Shown: positions 27,758 to 37,521 of the stretch, piece by piece
Numbering within the stretch: the first letter of the stretch is position 1
Layout: the number at the start of each line of letters is the position of its first letter
DNA from: Algibacter sp. L3A6
GTDB lineage: Bacteria > Bacteroidota > Bacteroidia > Flavobacteriales > Flavobacteriaceae
Direction: 5' to 3'
Assembly (NCBI RefSeq): GCF_009796825.1
Contig: NZ_CP047030.1
Span: 1,153,501 to 1,217,500, forward strand
Length of the DNA: 64,000 bases
The notes under the pieces: generated by a model
The model's database searches: none
What the model saw: the letters and a program-made list of their open reading frames with translations, nothing else
What the model was told of the DNA's origin: nothing
Position numbers and translations under genes: made by a program

Positions 27758-28474
27758 ATGAAAAACTTAACCTTCTTTTTATTAGTTTTCGCTTCAACAA
27801 TAGCTCTAGCTCAAACTATAACAGGTCCAGAATTATTGAGAAAATCGATCGAATTTCACGATCCAAATAGTAATTGGGAAACTTTCGATGGTAGTTTTAC
27901 AGTAAGCATGAAAATGCCAAACAAACCCGAACGTCAAAGCAATATTACAATAAGTTTACCTAAAGAATATTTTTCTTTACAAACCATAAAAGACAGTTTG
28001 GTAATGGAATCTGTTATTAACAAATTAGAATGTACAATATCTATAAATGGAAGCACAGATTTATCTGATGCAATTAAGAAGGAGCATAACCTAAATTGCA
28101 AACGTGCCAATTTATTTAAAGATTACTACACCTATCTATATGGTTTGCCTATGAAATTAAATGATGAGGGCACTATTATAGATCCAAACGTAACTCAAAA
28201 AACATTTAAAGGAAAAGACTATTTAGTTCTAAAAGCAACATACTCCAAAGACGTAGGTAAAGATACTTGGTATTTCTATTTTAACCCCAAAACCTATGCC
28301 ATGGAGGTTTATCAGTTTTTTAAAGATGAAACTAAAAACGATGGCGAATATATTTTGCTAACCGATTTAGAGACTATAAACGGAATTAAAATACCAAAAA
28401 ATAGAGCTTGGTATTACAACAAAAACGATAAGTATTTAGCTACCGATATTTTATCGAAAAACGCATCAAATTAA
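27758..28474 (+). CDS. Secreted protein with LolA-like character (probably DUF6503)
   Basis: 238 residues with a clean signal peptide (MKNLTFFLLVFASTIALAQ). The mature protein alternates short strands with conserved-looking segments SIEFHDPNSNWETFDGSFTV, FKGKDYLVLKATY and DTWYFYFNPKTYAMEVYQFF. This reads like a half-barrel lipid- or lipoprotein-binding fold, and from memory matches a flavobacterial family named DUF6503; I could not check this. It ends 1 nt before the first CLC gene, so the two are probably co-transcribed, but no functional link is known. Confidence 0.75.
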   Translation: MKNLTFFLLVFASTIALAQTITGPELLRKSIEFHDPNSNWETFDGSFTVSMKMPNKPERQSNITISLPKEYFSLQTIKDSLVMESVINKLECTISINGSTDLSDAIKKEHNLNCKRANLFKDYYTYLYGLPMKLNDEGTIIDPNVTQKTFKGKDYLVLKATYSKDVGKDTWYFYFNPKTYAMEVYQFFKDETKNDGEYILLTDLETINGIKIPKNRAWYYNKNDKYLATDILSKNASN

Positions 28475-28475
28475 A

Positions 28476-30269
28476 ATGCCTAAACAAACCGTTTTAAAAC
28501 AAATACTAATTTGGAGAGCTAAACATATTTCCAAAAAACAATTTGTATACCTATTAAGTATTATTATAGGTTTCACCGCAGGTATGGGAGCGGTTGTTTT
28601 AAAGAATTTAACCCACTTTATTCAACATTTATTAGAGGCTAAACTAATAAAAAATTACCATCACGCCTTTTATTTCCTTTTTCCTATTTTAGGTTTAACC
28701 TTAGTGTATTTAGGTATAAAATATATTATAAGGAACAAGGTAAGCCATGGTATTCCTTCTACGCTTTATGCTATTTCAAAACGTAAGGCCATCATGAAAC
28801 CGTTCCAAATGTTTGGTTCTATTCTAACCGCTCCATTAACCGTTGGTTTTGGTGGGTCGGTTGGGCTGGAAGGACCAACCGTTGCAACAGGCGCAGCATT
28901 AGGCTCAAACATTGCCAGAATGTTCCATATGAACCAAACCACAAGAACACTACTTGTAGGTTGCGCTGCCGCTGGCGCCATGAGTTCTATTTTTAAAGCC
29001 CCCATTGCTGCTATTATTTTTGCCATAGAAGTGTTTAGTTTAGATTTAACTATTGCTTCAATGTTACCTTTATTATTAGCATCACTTTCAGCAATTTTAA
29101 CTTCCCAATTTTTCTTTGGAGACGATGTGATTTTACCATTTAGAATTGAAGACAAATTCTACCTTTCCGATGCGCCATTTTACATTCTTTTAGGTGTTAT
29201 AGCTGCTTTTATTTCTATTTACTTCACCGAAGTTTACGATCGTATCCAAAAGCTTTTTGATTCATTAAAATCGCCTATTAAAAAATTAATAGTTGGTGGT
29301 ACCGGTATTGGTTTATTGGTTTATTTAATACCTCCATTATACGGTGAAGGGTTCGATGTTATCAATAACTTAATTGTTGGAAATCCACAAAAAGCACTTG
29401 AAAATAACATCTTTGGCTTAGATTTATCAAACATCTGGAATGTTATTTTACTTCTTATCGCGCTTATGCTTTTCAAAATTGTTGCCAGCGCGCTTACCTT
29501 TGGCGCTGGTGGTGTTGGTGGTATTTTTGCACCAACTTTATTTATGGGTAGTATTATGGGCTTTTGTTTGTCTAAAATTATTAATCATAGTGGCATATTA
29601 AGCACACCGCTTTCTGAAAGTAATTTCACCTTAGTTGGCATGTCTGGCCTTTTAGCAGGGGTATTACACGCTCCACTTACGGCCATATTTTTAATTGCAG
29701 AACTTACAGGAGGCTACGAGCTTTTTGTACCGTTAATGTTAACGTCAACCATTTCTTTTAGCATTACAAAATACTTCAAACCTCATTCCGTTTACAACAT
29801 GGAATTAGGCCGAAAGGGAGAATTAATAACTCACGATAAAGATCATGCGGTTTTAACATTAATGGATATTGATAGAGTTATTGAAACCAACTTTACGGTT
29901 TTATACCCAACAATGACTTTAGAAGAAATTATTCAAAAGGCTGTAAAAAAATCAAAACGAAATATTTATCCGGTTATTAACAAGGAAAGTAAAAAACTAG
30001 TAGGTATTATTTTATTAGACGATTTACGCTCTATTATGTTCGATCAATCGCTTTACAAAGAAGTTACCGCATCAGACTTAATGCAAAAACCACCCGAAGT
30101 TATTAATTTGGATAAGGATAAAATGACCGATATTATGAAGAAATTCCAAGACAGTAGCGCATGGAATTTACCGGTTAAAAAAGATGGAAAATATTATGGT
30201 TTCATAACAAAATCGAAACTTTTAACATCATACAGGCGTCAATTGATAAATTTACAAGCCGAATCTTAA
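28476..30269 (+). CDS. CLC-type chloride channel/antiporter with C-terminal CBS pair (copy 1)
   Basis: 597 residues. The CLC core spans about 20-440, with anion-pathway motifs SHGIP (90-94), GGSVGLEGP (127-134, gating Glu132) and GAGGVGGIFAPT. The residue after Glu185 (FAIEVF), where E. coli CLC-ec1 has its inner proton glutamate, is Val. Two CBS domains follow (about 465-595; LYPTMTLEEIIQKAVKKS, KDGKYYGFITKSKLL), which usually bind adenine nucleotides and gate the protein. It forms a tandem duplicate with the gene at 30416. Confidence 0.94.
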   Translation: MPKQTVLKQILIWRAKHISKKQFVYLLSIIIGFTAGMGAVVLKNLTHFIQHLLEAKLIKNYHHAFYFLFPILGLTLVYLGIKYIIRNKVSHGIPSTLYAISKRKAIMKPFQMFGSILTAPLTVGFGGSVGLEGPTVATGAALGSNIARMFHMNQTTRTLLVGCAAAGAMSSIFKAPIAAIIFAIEVFSLDLTIASMLPLLLASLSAILTSQFFFGDDVILPFRIEDKFYLSDAPFYILLGVIAAFISIYFTEVYDRIQKLFDSLKSPIKKLIVGGTGIGLLVYLIPPLYGEGFDVINNLIVGNPQKALENNIFGLDLSNIWNVILLLIALMLFKIVASALTFGAGGVGGIFAPTLFMGSIMGFCLSKIINHSGILSTPLSESNFTLVGMSGLLAGVLHAPLTAIFLIAELTGGYELFVPLMLTSTISFSITKYFKPHSVYNMELGRKGELITHDKDHAVLTLMDIDRVIETNFTVLYPTMTLEEIIQKAVKKSKRNIYPVINKESKKLVGIILLDDLRSIMFDQSLYKEVTASDLMQKPPEVINLDKDKMTDIMKKFQDSSAWNLPVKKDGKYYGFITKSKLLTSYRRQLINLQAES

Positions 30270-30415
30270 ATCTAATTTTTAATTCAAAACCCAAAATTTG
30301 TTCGATAATATCATGTAATGCCAAAAAAATTATTGAAATTCGTGTATTGGTGTCAAAACATGCAAATACAAACCATTATCAGTAAGTGACACAGACGTTT
30401 TAGTAATTTTAAACC

Positions 30416-32203
30416 ATGCCTACAACTACTAAAAAAAGACTACGTAAATTTTTAATTTGGAAATACAAACATGTTTCCGAACCTCAATTTGTGTATATTC
30501 TTAGTATTCTAGCTGGTTTTTTAGCCGGAATGGGCACCGTTGTACTTAAAAACCTCACACACTACATTCGTTTACTTTTTGAGTACGAAACGTTCAAAAA
30601 TCATCACCACGCGCTTTATTTTATTTTTCCTATTATTGGGTTGCTACTTGTGTATATTATAAAACAAACCTGGCTAAAAAAGCATATTGGCCACGGTATA
30701 TCTTCAACACTACATGCTATTTCAAAATTAAATGGCATTATACCGAGATATAATATCTACGCATCATTAATAACAGCACCGTTAACAGCTGGTTTTGGTG
30801 GTTCGGTAGGTCTACAAGGCCCTGCCGTTAGTGTGGGTTCTGCGTTAGGATCAAATGCCGCTCGCCTGTTTCATATGAGCAGTAAAACAAGACTACTACT
30901 CATTGGTTGCGCTGCTACAGGAGCTATGGCATCTATGTTTAAAGCCCCAATTGCGGCCATTGTATTTGCTGTAGAAATTTTCAGTTTAGACATTGCTTTC
31001 ACATCACTAGTTCCTTTATTACTTGCATCAGTTTCTGCTGTGTTAACATCCTACATGTTTTTAGGAACCGATGTTTTATTACGTTTTGAACTAACCGATA
31101 AATTTGAAATTAAAGATATTGGTTTTTATGTACTTCTTGGCTTGGTAACCGCTATAGCATCAGTATATTTTTCTAAAGTCTTTTTTGCGATAACCAATTT
31201 CTTTAAACAGTTTGAAAGCAGAGCAGTCCGCCTCATCATTGGTGGTTTAGCGATAGGCACCATGCTGTATTTTATTCCGCCATTATACGGTGAAGGTTAT
31301 GGATTAATGAACAACTTATTAAAAGGCGACCATTTAGCCGCTATTGGCAAAACACCATTTGACTTGGACCTCTCGAATATCTGGATTGTTATTGCCCTAC
31401 TTATTGGTATTTCAATATTTAAAGCGATTGCCATGACGACTACTTTTGGAGCTGGAGGTGTTGGTGGTGTGTTTATCCCAACATTAGTTATGGGTAGTGC
31501 TTTAGGAAATGCTTTTGCCAAAATTATTAATAATATCGGACTCGGATTTCACGTTTCAGAATCAAATTTTACGCTTATTGGAATGACGGGCTTAATGGCC
31601 GGTGTACTACACGCTCCACTTACAGCTATTTTCCTTATTGCTGAAATCACGAGTGGCTATGAACTTTTTGTGCCATTAATGCTTGTTTCAGCTATATCTT
31701 TCAGCTTTACAAAATATTTTATTTCGCATTCTATCTACACTTTGAAATTAGCCGAACGCGGCGAATTAATGACTCATGATAAAGACCAAAATGTACTTAT
31801 GGTTTTAGATATTGATAAAGTTATTGAAACCAATTTTATAACATTGAAGCCAGAAATGAAATTGGGAGATATCCTGAATAATGCCGTTGCAAAATCTTCT
31901 AGAAACCATTTTCCGGTGGTTAATGACGACCATGAATTTCTTGGTGTAATTAGACTAGATGATGTACGACATATTATGTTTAATTCCGATCTATATGAAA
32001 CCGTAACAGCCGAAAGCCTTATGCATGCAGATGCCGGAATTATAGATTACGATACCGATAACATGAACACCATAATGGAGAAATTTAAAACCAGTGGTGC
32101 CTGGAATTTACCAGTTATTAAAAAAGGCAAATACTTTGGATATATTTCAAAATCTAAACTTTTAACTGCATACAGACAACAGCTTATAAAGTTTACAAAA
32201 TAA
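30416..32203 (+). CDS. CLC-type chloride channel with CBS pair (copy 2, gating Glu replaced by Gln)
   Basis: 595 residues, co-linear with copy 1 along its full length. Two pore motifs differ. GHGIS (92-96) replaces SHGIP, and GGSVGLQGP (128-136) has Gln134 where the gating glutamate lies. GVFIPT near the second half of the pore and the two CBS domains (about 465-593) are kept. In E. coli CLC-ec1, Gln at the gating position abolishes proton coupling, so this copy may be a passive anion channel; that is inference. It follows copy 1 after 146 nt. Confidence 0.93.
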   Translation: MPTTTKKRLRKFLIWKYKHVSEPQFVYILSILAGFLAGMGTVVLKNLTHYIRLLFEYETFKNHHHALYFIFPIIGLLLVYIIKQTWLKKHIGHGISSTLHAISKLNGIIPRYNIYASLITAPLTAGFGGSVGLQGPAVSVGSALGSNAARLFHMSSKTRLLLIGCAATGAMASMFKAPIAAIVFAVEIFSLDIAFTSLVPLLLASVSAVLTSYMFLGTDVLLRFELTDKFEIKDIGFYVLLGLVTAIASVYFSKVFFAITNFFKQFESRAVRLIIGGLAIGTMLYFIPPLYGEGYGLMNNLLKGDHLAAIGKTPFDLDLSNIWIVIALLIGISIFKAIAMTTTFGAGGVGGVFIPTLVMGSALGNAFAKIINNIGLGFHVSESNFTLIGMTGLMAGVLHAPLTAIFLIAEITSGYELFVPLMLVSAISFSFTKYFISHSIYTLKLAERGELMTHDKDQNVLMVLDIDKVIETNFITLKPEMKLGDILNNAVAKSSRNHFPVVNDDHEFLGVIRLDDVRHIMFNSDLYETVTAESLMHADAGIIDYDTDNMNTIMEKFKTSGAWNLPVIKKGKYFGYISKSKLLTAYRQQLIKFTK

Positions 32204-32237
32204 CGCTGTTCACCATAAAAAAAGAATAAATTAAAGC

Positions 32238-32474
32238 ATGAAATACCTTATCTCAATATTAACCATAGCAGCATTTACCAGTATTCTTCTCGGTTTTTTT
32301 CTAGAAGTAGATTACGCTCAAAAACTTATAGGTTTTGGGGTTACCGGACTCTTTTTGGTTGTTTTCCCCATATTTTCATACTACCGATGGAAAGACAAAG
32401 ACCCCAAAGATTATATGCTTACTAAGGAAAATTTAGAAAAAATGAACGCATCTCAACGTGATAAAAAATCTTAA
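32238..32474 (+). CDS. Small two-helix membrane protein
   Basis: 78 residues with two membrane segments (about 4-22 and 30-50) and a charged C-terminal tail (YYRWKDKDPKDYMLTKENLEKM). No recognised family beyond similarity to small hypothetical proteins that I associate with Flavobacteriaceae. It lies 34 nt after CLC copy 2 and may belong to that transcript. Confidence 0.6.
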   Translation: MKYLISILTIAAFTSILLGFFLEVDYAQKLIGFGVTGLFLVVFPIFSYYRWKDKDPKDYMLTKENLEKMNASQRDKKS

Positions 32475-32562
32475 ATTATAAAAAATCTCTGGAGATGAAT
32501 AGGAACTGTTTACTTCTTTTCATTATTAAATCTTCAAATTAAACTTACTCTCAAAACAACTC

Positions 32563-33600
32563 ATGAAATATACAACACTTCCAAATACAGATATAAAAGT
32601 TAGTAAAATATGTTTAGGTTCCATGACATGGGGAAACCAAAACAGTGAAGCTGAAGGTCATTCACAATTAGATTTCGCATTAGAACGAGGTGTAAATTTT
32701 ATTGACACAGCCGAACTTTATCCTGTTCCTGCAACAGCTGAAACGCAAGGTAGAACTAGTACAATTATTGGCACTTGGTTGAAAAAAACAGGACACAGAG
32801 AGAAAGTAATTTTAGCGTCTAAAATTGCAGGTGTTGGCGATTACACAGCTCACATTCGCACAACTGGTTTTAGTCCGGAATCTATTCACGATGCCGTTAA
32901 TGGTGAATTAAAACGCTTACAAACCGACTATATAGATTTGTTCCAATTACATTGGCCAGAAAGACAAACAAATTACTTCGGAACCCGCGACTACAAGCAC
33001 AATCCGGACGATGCTTGGGAAGATAATTTTAATGAAATTTTAAATACTTTAGATAGCATTATCAAATCTGGTAAAATTCGCCATATCGGTATGTCTAACG
33101 AAAAAGCTTGGGGCGCCATGCGTTACCTAACAGAATCGAAAATTAACAACTTGCCAAGAATGGCAACCATACAAAACGCCTATTCTTTAATAAACCGTGT
33201 TTTTGAAGGTGACATGGCAGAAGTTTCAATACGCGAAAACTTAGGCTTACTAGCCTATTCACCTATGGCATTTGGTGTGCTATCTGGTAAATACATAAAG
33301 GGAACCGAAGCTAAAAACTCTCGACTTAACCTATTTCCTAGATTTGCCAGATACAGCAGCCCGCAGGCTACCGAAGCCACAAAACGCTACTTAAAGATCG
33401 CGGAAGACAACAATATGTCGCTTGCAGAAATGTCGCTAGCCTTTGTTAATCAACGTCCGTTTCTTACTAGTAATATTATTGGAGCAACAAATTTAGAGCA
33501 ATTAAAAGAAAACATAAATACTATTAACATCACGTTAAGTGAAGACGTTTTAGAACAAATAAATGCAGTGCATGCAGAGATACCAAACCCTGCTCCATAA
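32563..33600 (+). CDS. tas: NADP(H)-dependent aldo-keto reductase, Tas-like
   Basis: 345-residue TIM-barrel oxidoreductase. The catalytic tetrad is Asp48, Tyr53, Lys87 and His130 (DTAELYPVP, LASKIAG, LFQLHWPER). The long resemblance to E. coli Tas from the N-terminus (LGSMTWGNQNSEAEGHSQLD, ETQGRTSTIIGTWL) supports the name. The C-terminal cofactor segment SNIIGATNLEQLKENI fits AKR proteins. The substrate is unknown. It appears to be its own transcription unit. Confidence 0.9.
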   Translation: MKYTTLPNTDIKVSKICLGSMTWGNQNSEAEGHSQLDFALERGVNFIDTAELYPVPATAETQGRTSTIIGTWLKKTGHREKVILASKIAGVGDYTAHIRTTGFSPESIHDAVNGELKRLQTDYIDLFQLHWPERQTNYFGTRDYKHNPDDAWEDNFNEILNTLDSIIKSGKIRHIGMSNEKAWGAMRYLTESKINNLPRMATIQNAYSLINRVFEGDMAEVSIRENLGLLAYSPMAFGVLSGKYIKGTEAKNSRLNLFPRFARYSSPQATEATKRYLKIAEDNNMSLAEMSLAFVNQRPFLTSNIIGATNLEQLKENINTINITLSEDVLEQINAVHAEIPNPAP

Positions 33601-33764
33601 AAACTAATTTTCTTTTTGTAAGCGGCTGACTGATAAAAATAGATTTTATATTTATTTAAAATGAATATAAAAAACAATTTTGAAGAACAATTATCTAGTG
33701 TTTTATACTTATTTCCAATAAATTAACAATCTTTTAAACACAGTACCAGATTTCACGTTAGCCA

Positions 33765-34469
33765 ATGCGTTTGAACATTAAAACACTAATTACAGTTTCT
33801 ATTATTCTACTTTTAGTAAGCTCGTATTCTATATATCACGAATATCTTGAGACCAGTAGAATATTGCGGCTTACAACTGCTATTAGTTTTTTTATTTTAT
33901 TTCTGATAAATAAAGGCTATAGATATTACAAATTACTCTTTGCTTTTTTATGCTTTATTGTTTCAGATGTTTTTATGTTATTCTACGAAAATATTGTACT
34001 CAATAAACTCACTTCATTAGTAACGGTTACAGGTTACATTACACTAATTAGCTATATAATTAAAAAAGTACAGGTAAAAAACCTTAATAAATATGTTATC
34101 AGCTTTTTTGTTGCCTTAATTCTTTTTAACGTTTATAAGCTATACGATATTATTCACACTATTAAATACGTGCTCTTAGATCATGTTCAAGAAATGTTAC
34201 TCTATATGTACGGAGCATCATTAATAACTATGTGTGCGTTATCTGTTAATCATAATTTTAAAGAAAACACTAAGCGATCTATGTATTTCATGCTAGCAAC
34301 ATTTAGCTTAGCACTGTCAGATCTTTGTGCTTTTATAGGCTATTATCACAAGATTTATTCAGTTTACTACGCAGATCGGGCTTTTTACATTTTAGCTCTA
34401 TATTTTATTGTTCGCCACACGCATCAACTATCACAGAAGGAAGACGAACCTATATTTTTCGAAGAATAA
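33765..34469 (+). CDS. Integral membrane protein, YhhN/TMEM86-like
   Basis: 234 residues with about seven membrane helices. Two spaced Ser-Asp pairs inside helices (FIVSDVFMLFYEN and LALSDLCAFIGYYHK) resemble the pattern of the YhhN family, whose animal relatives are lysoplasmalogenases. The match is weak and the function is unproven. It has no co-oriented close neighbour. Confidence 0.6.
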   Translation: MRLNIKTLITVSIILLLVSSYSIYHEYLETSRILRLTTAISFFILFLINKGYRYYKLLFAFLCFIVSDVFMLFYENIVLNKLTSLVTVTGYITLISYIIKKVQVKNLNKYVISFFVALILFNVYKLYDIIHTIKYVLLDHVQEMLLYMYGASLITMCALSVNHNFKENTKRSMYFMLATFSLALSDLCAFIGYYHKIYSVYYADRAFYILALYFIVRHTHQLSQKEDEPIFFEE

Positions 34470-34672
34470 TAAGCCTATTCAATTTTTATTCGAGTAAAAA
34501 ACACAACAACTAAAAAATACTTTATTTCACTAACAGACAAGCAAATAAACCACAAAAACAGCTAAGAATACAGTATCCATAAGTGATAAAGAAATGTTAA
34601 ACTCGGTATAACAATTAAACACTACAGTTTTTATATGGTCTAAATGGTATTAATAACATTAAAAAAAATATC

Positions 34673-35263
34673 ATGAAGACTATATTAAAAACAACAATTG
34701 CCCTTTTATTAGTATTAGGTTTTTCAGCAACAAGTGTCGCTCAAAACAATAAAAAAAACACAAAACGAACAACTGTTACTAAAACCGTAACAAAAACGAC
34801 AACCAAGGCAAAGCCTATTTCACGAAGTAAAGTGACTTACAAAACACCTACAAGAAAAGTAGTATCGGTTAGAAGTATACCAAAATCTTCTGTAGCCATA
34901 AAGCACAATGGTGTTTCTATATACTATACAAACAATAAGTTTTTCAGATTAAATGGTGGTCGTTATTTACCAGTTGTACCAACTGCTGGTTTTCAAATAA
35001 GAACACTTCCGGTAGGTTACAAAAGAATTAACTTTAACAACAGAAGCTATTTTACTCATAACGGTATTTACTTCACTCAGGTTAACAATTATTATGAAGT
35101 TATTACTCCAGAAATTGGAACTGTAGTTTACGAACTACCTGATGATGTTGAAAAAGTAACCATTGACGATGCAAGATATTATGAGTTTAATAATGTGCTT
35201 TATGAAAAAGTTCAGATAGACGGCACTAGAGCTTACGAGGTTATTGGCTTTATTGAAAACTAA
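34673..35263 (+). CDS. Secreted basic protein (DUF6515-like)
   Basis: 196 residues with signal peptide (to about 23, SATSVAQ). A Lys/Thr/Arg-rich low-complexity linker (25-65, TKTVTKTTTKAK) follows, then repeated Tyr-rich strands (YYTNNKFFRLNGGRYLPV, YFTHNGIYFTQVNNYYEVI, YYEFNNVLYEKV) separated by a Pro-Asp turn. The repeated pattern of Tyr-Phe strands with LP in between recalls DUF6515. It is probably periplasmic or cell-surface; the role is unknown. It stands alone, with a 203-nt A/T-rich gap upstream that shows nothing I can name. Confidence 0.65.
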   Translation: MKTILKTTIALLLVLGFSATSVAQNNKKNTKRTTVTKTVTKTTTKAKPISRSKVTYKTPTRKVVSVRSIPKSSVAIKHNGVSIYYTNNKFFRLNGGRYLPVVPTAGFQIRTLPVGYKRINFNNRSYFTHNGIYFTQVNNYYEVITPEIGTVVYELPDDVEKVTIDDARYYEFNNVLYEKVQIDGTRAYEVIGFIEN

Positions 35264-35293
35264 TTAATCTTTTGTATTTATGGCATAAAGGAT

Positions 35294-35680
35294 CTATTCG
35301 TCTAAAAACTCGTAACCTTCTAGCCAGCTTACAGCAGCCTCGTGCGTAGAAAATACTTTGTATTTATACTTTTTACTTCTAGCAATTGCACCATAAAGCG
35401 TGCTTATTGCGGCGGTTGCGGGGCTGTTTATTACAACAGCACTTACTACTATAGTATAGCATTTTAAAGACTCTGTTTTTACTTTATTAAAGGATTTTAA
35501 TGCCTTGTACGAAAATGAAAAGGTAGCATCTCTAGCATCGACCATGGTTCTTAATTGCCTTGGGTAACTTGTTTTCTCTTGAAAAGATTTTAAGTAACCA
35601 ACGATGTCGTGCATACTAACATCGTCTTTAAATTGAGTTTCTAGAATTTTTAATTCTTCGTTATAAACGGAATGTATCAT
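35294..35680 (-). CDS. STAS/SpoIIAA-like domain protein
   Basis: 128 residues, cytoplasmic. The fold pattern of SpoIIAA-like/STAS proteins is visible: strand MIHSVYNEELKILETQFKD, helix DIVGYLKSFQEK, strand LRTMVDARDATFSF and a long helix, ending with FSTHEAAVSWLEG, which is typical of the family. The exact role is unknown; lipid-binding or regulatory roles are known elsewhere in the superfamily. It is convergent with the DUF6515-like gene. Confidence 0.7.
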   Translation of the reverse strand: MIHSVYNEELKILETQFKDDVSMHDIVGYLKSFQEKTSYPRQLRTMVDARDATFSFSYKALKSFNKVKTESLKCYTIVVSAVVINSPATAAISTLYGAIARSKKYKYKVFSTHEAAVSWLEGYEFLDE

Positions 35681-35804
35681 GCTAGGTTAAGTTTGTAATT
35701 TTTTTTTGGGGTTTGCAAATGTATACATTACAGACTATTATATTTAACTTGGTTACCGTAAAGTACTAAAAATTAACGAAACACGACTAAATTAGTCGAT
35801 AAAC

Positions 35805-35891
35805 TGCGTTAGGGATTGGAGCATTGTTGGAGCTCTTTTTGTGTGGTTGCACCTACGCAACACAAAAAAGCGACTGCGGAAAGCCCGACCC
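35805..35891 (+). repeat. Dispersed hairpin repeat, copy A
   Basis: Begins TGCGTTAGGGATTGGAGC and ends GGAAAGCCCGACCC, with a hairpin between: CTTTTTGTG (35835-35843) with CACAAAAAAG (35861-35870), and inner TTGC/GCAA (35847-35850 and 35857-35860). The same conserved ends with different stems occur at 49346-49482 (plus) and 56993-57086 (minus). It lies between the STAS-like gene and the RNase G terminator. Confidence 0.75.
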
Positions 35892-35920
35892 TTGTGGTGA
35901 CGCCCAAAATATATTGCATA

Positions 35921-35955
35921 AAAAAACCCTTACTAGATATTAGTAAGGGTTTTTT
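35921..35955 (-). terminator. Terminator of rng
   Basis: Perfect 15-bp arms AAAAAACCCTTACTA (35921-35935) and complement (35941-35955), 5-nt loop, directly after the RNase G stop codon. Confidence 0.88.
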
Positions 35956-35958
35956 ATA

Positions 35959-37506
35959 TTATTTAATTTGATTACCATCTTCATCGAAAAAATGGTATTC
36001 TAGATACGTGTAAGCATCTCTTGGTAAAATTTTAACCCATTTTTTGTGTTCAAAAAACCATTTTGAACGCATAGATGGAAAGCCCTTGGTAATAAAGGCC
36101 GCTATAAAAGGATGTGTGTTTAAAGTCAGCTTTTTATAGTCTTTTTTAATAAGTCTTTCTAGGTCGTGAGTAATTTTTTCCACGATACCTATTGGTGCTT
36201 CTACCTCGGAACCATTAATTATCACGTCGGGATTTTCCTCTCGTGTTTTAATGTTCATTTCTGGTCGAACGCGTTGTCTCGTTATTTGTATTAGTCCAAA
36301 TTTACTTGGTGGCAATATTTTGTGTTTTGCCCTATCATCCTTCATTTCGTCACGTAAGTGATTGAAGAGTTTTTGCCTGTTCTCAGCATTGGTCATGTCT
36401 ATAAAATCGACTACAATTATGCCTCCCATATCGCGTAAACGCAATTGGCGAGCCATTTCGGTAGCTGCGATTAAATTAACCTCTAGCGCTGTGTCTTCTT
36501 GACTGTTGGCTTTATTAGATCGGTTTCCGCTGTTTACATCAATAACGTGAAGGGCTTCGGTATGTTCTATTACCAAATAGGCGCCTTTTGCCATAGATAC
36601 GGTTTTACCAAACGATGTTTTAATTTGTCGTTCGATGCCGAATTTTTCGAAAATCGGGGTTTTGGACTGGTGCAATTTAACGATTGATTCTTTTTTAGGT
36701 GCAATTTCTTGCAAATAGTCTTTAATTTGATCGAAAAGCGTTTCATCATCCACGGTAATTCCTGTAAAGGTATCGTTGAATATATCTCGTAAAATTGATG
36801 AGGCTTTATTCATTTCGCCCAATACTTTACTGGGGTGTTGTGCTTTCGGTAATTTTTTACACATTGCGGTCCAACGACCTAACAATGTTTGTAAATCTTT
36901 ATCCAGTTCGGCTACTTTTTTGCCTTGTGCTACTGTACGAACAATAATACCAAAACCCGGAGGGGTAATGCTTTTTACCAGTCGTTTTAATCGGTCTTTT
37001 TCTTCACGGTCTTCTATTTTTTGAGAAATAGAGATACGGTTTGAGAAAGGAACTAAAACAATGTATCTACCAGCAATAGAAAGCTCTGAGCTTATTCTAG
37101 GGCCTTTTGTAGATATTGGTTCTTTTACTATTTGTACTAATAGCGATTGGTTTGATTTTAAGGCATCGACAATTTTACCGTCTTTATCGATGTCTTTTTC
37201 AAATGGGAAATTTTTTAAAGAAAAATCTTTAAGTTTACCTGTGCTTACACGTTTTGTGAATTTTAAAAGTGAAGGTAGTTTTGGTCCTAAATCGTGATAG
37301 TGCAAAAATGCATCTTTCTCGTAGCCTACATTAACAAATGAGGCATTTAGACCAGGAACCGTTTTTCTTATTTTAGCAATAAACACATCGCCAACCGAAA
37401 AATTGTTACCATCTTCATCTTTCTGTAATTCAATAAGTTTTCCATCTTTTAATAAGGCAAAATCAACATGCTCGGAACTAGATCGAATAATCAATTCTTT
37501 ATCCAT
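35959..37506 (-). CDS. rng: Ribonuclease E/G family endoribonuclease
   Basis: 515 residues from ATG 37506 (MDKELIIRSSSEHVDFALL). The frame can extend to 37557, but the extra 17 codons fall in a hairpin of the leader. It cleaves single-stranded RNA for mRNA decay and rRNA processing. The S1 domain (about 38-150) has a Lys-rich insertion (80-115). The catalytic aspartates are Asp323 (HVIDVNSG) and Asp367 (VVDFIDM), with RQLRLRDMGG between. The Zn-link CPxCxG motif expected after RQRVRP is absent. There is no long C-terminal scaffold, so it is RNase G-like. Confidence 0.94.
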   Translation of the reverse strand: MDKELIIRSSSEHVDFALLKDGKLIELQKDEDGNNFSVGDVFIAKIRKTVPGLNASFVNVGYEKDAFLHYHDLGPKLPSLLKFTKRVSTGKLKDFSLKNFPFEKDIDKDGKIVDALKSNQSLLVQIVKEPISTKGPRISSELSIAGRYIVLVPFSNRISISQKIEDREEKDRLKRLVKSITPPGFGIIVRTVAQGKKVAELDKDLQTLLGRWTAMCKKLPKAQHPSKVLGEMNKASSILRDIFNDTFTGITVDDETLFDQIKDYLQEIAPKKESIVKLHQSKTPIFEKFGIERQIKTSFGKTVSMAKGAYLVIEHTEALHVIDVNSGNRSNKANSQEDTALEVNLIAATEMARQLRLRDMGGIIVVDFIDMTNAENRQKLFNHLRDEMKDDRAKHKILPPSKFGLIQITRQRVRPEMNIKTREENPDVIINGSEVEAPIGIVEKITHDLERLIKKDYKKLTLNTHPFIAAFITKGFPSMRSKWFFEHKKWVKILPRDAYTYLEYHFFDEDGNQIK

Positions 37507-37521
37507 TTTGTTAATTTTTAT

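Noticed and set aside
28766..29155. 129-codon open frame antisense to CLC copy 1
   Set aside because: Shadow of a conserved gene; no start signal or domain.
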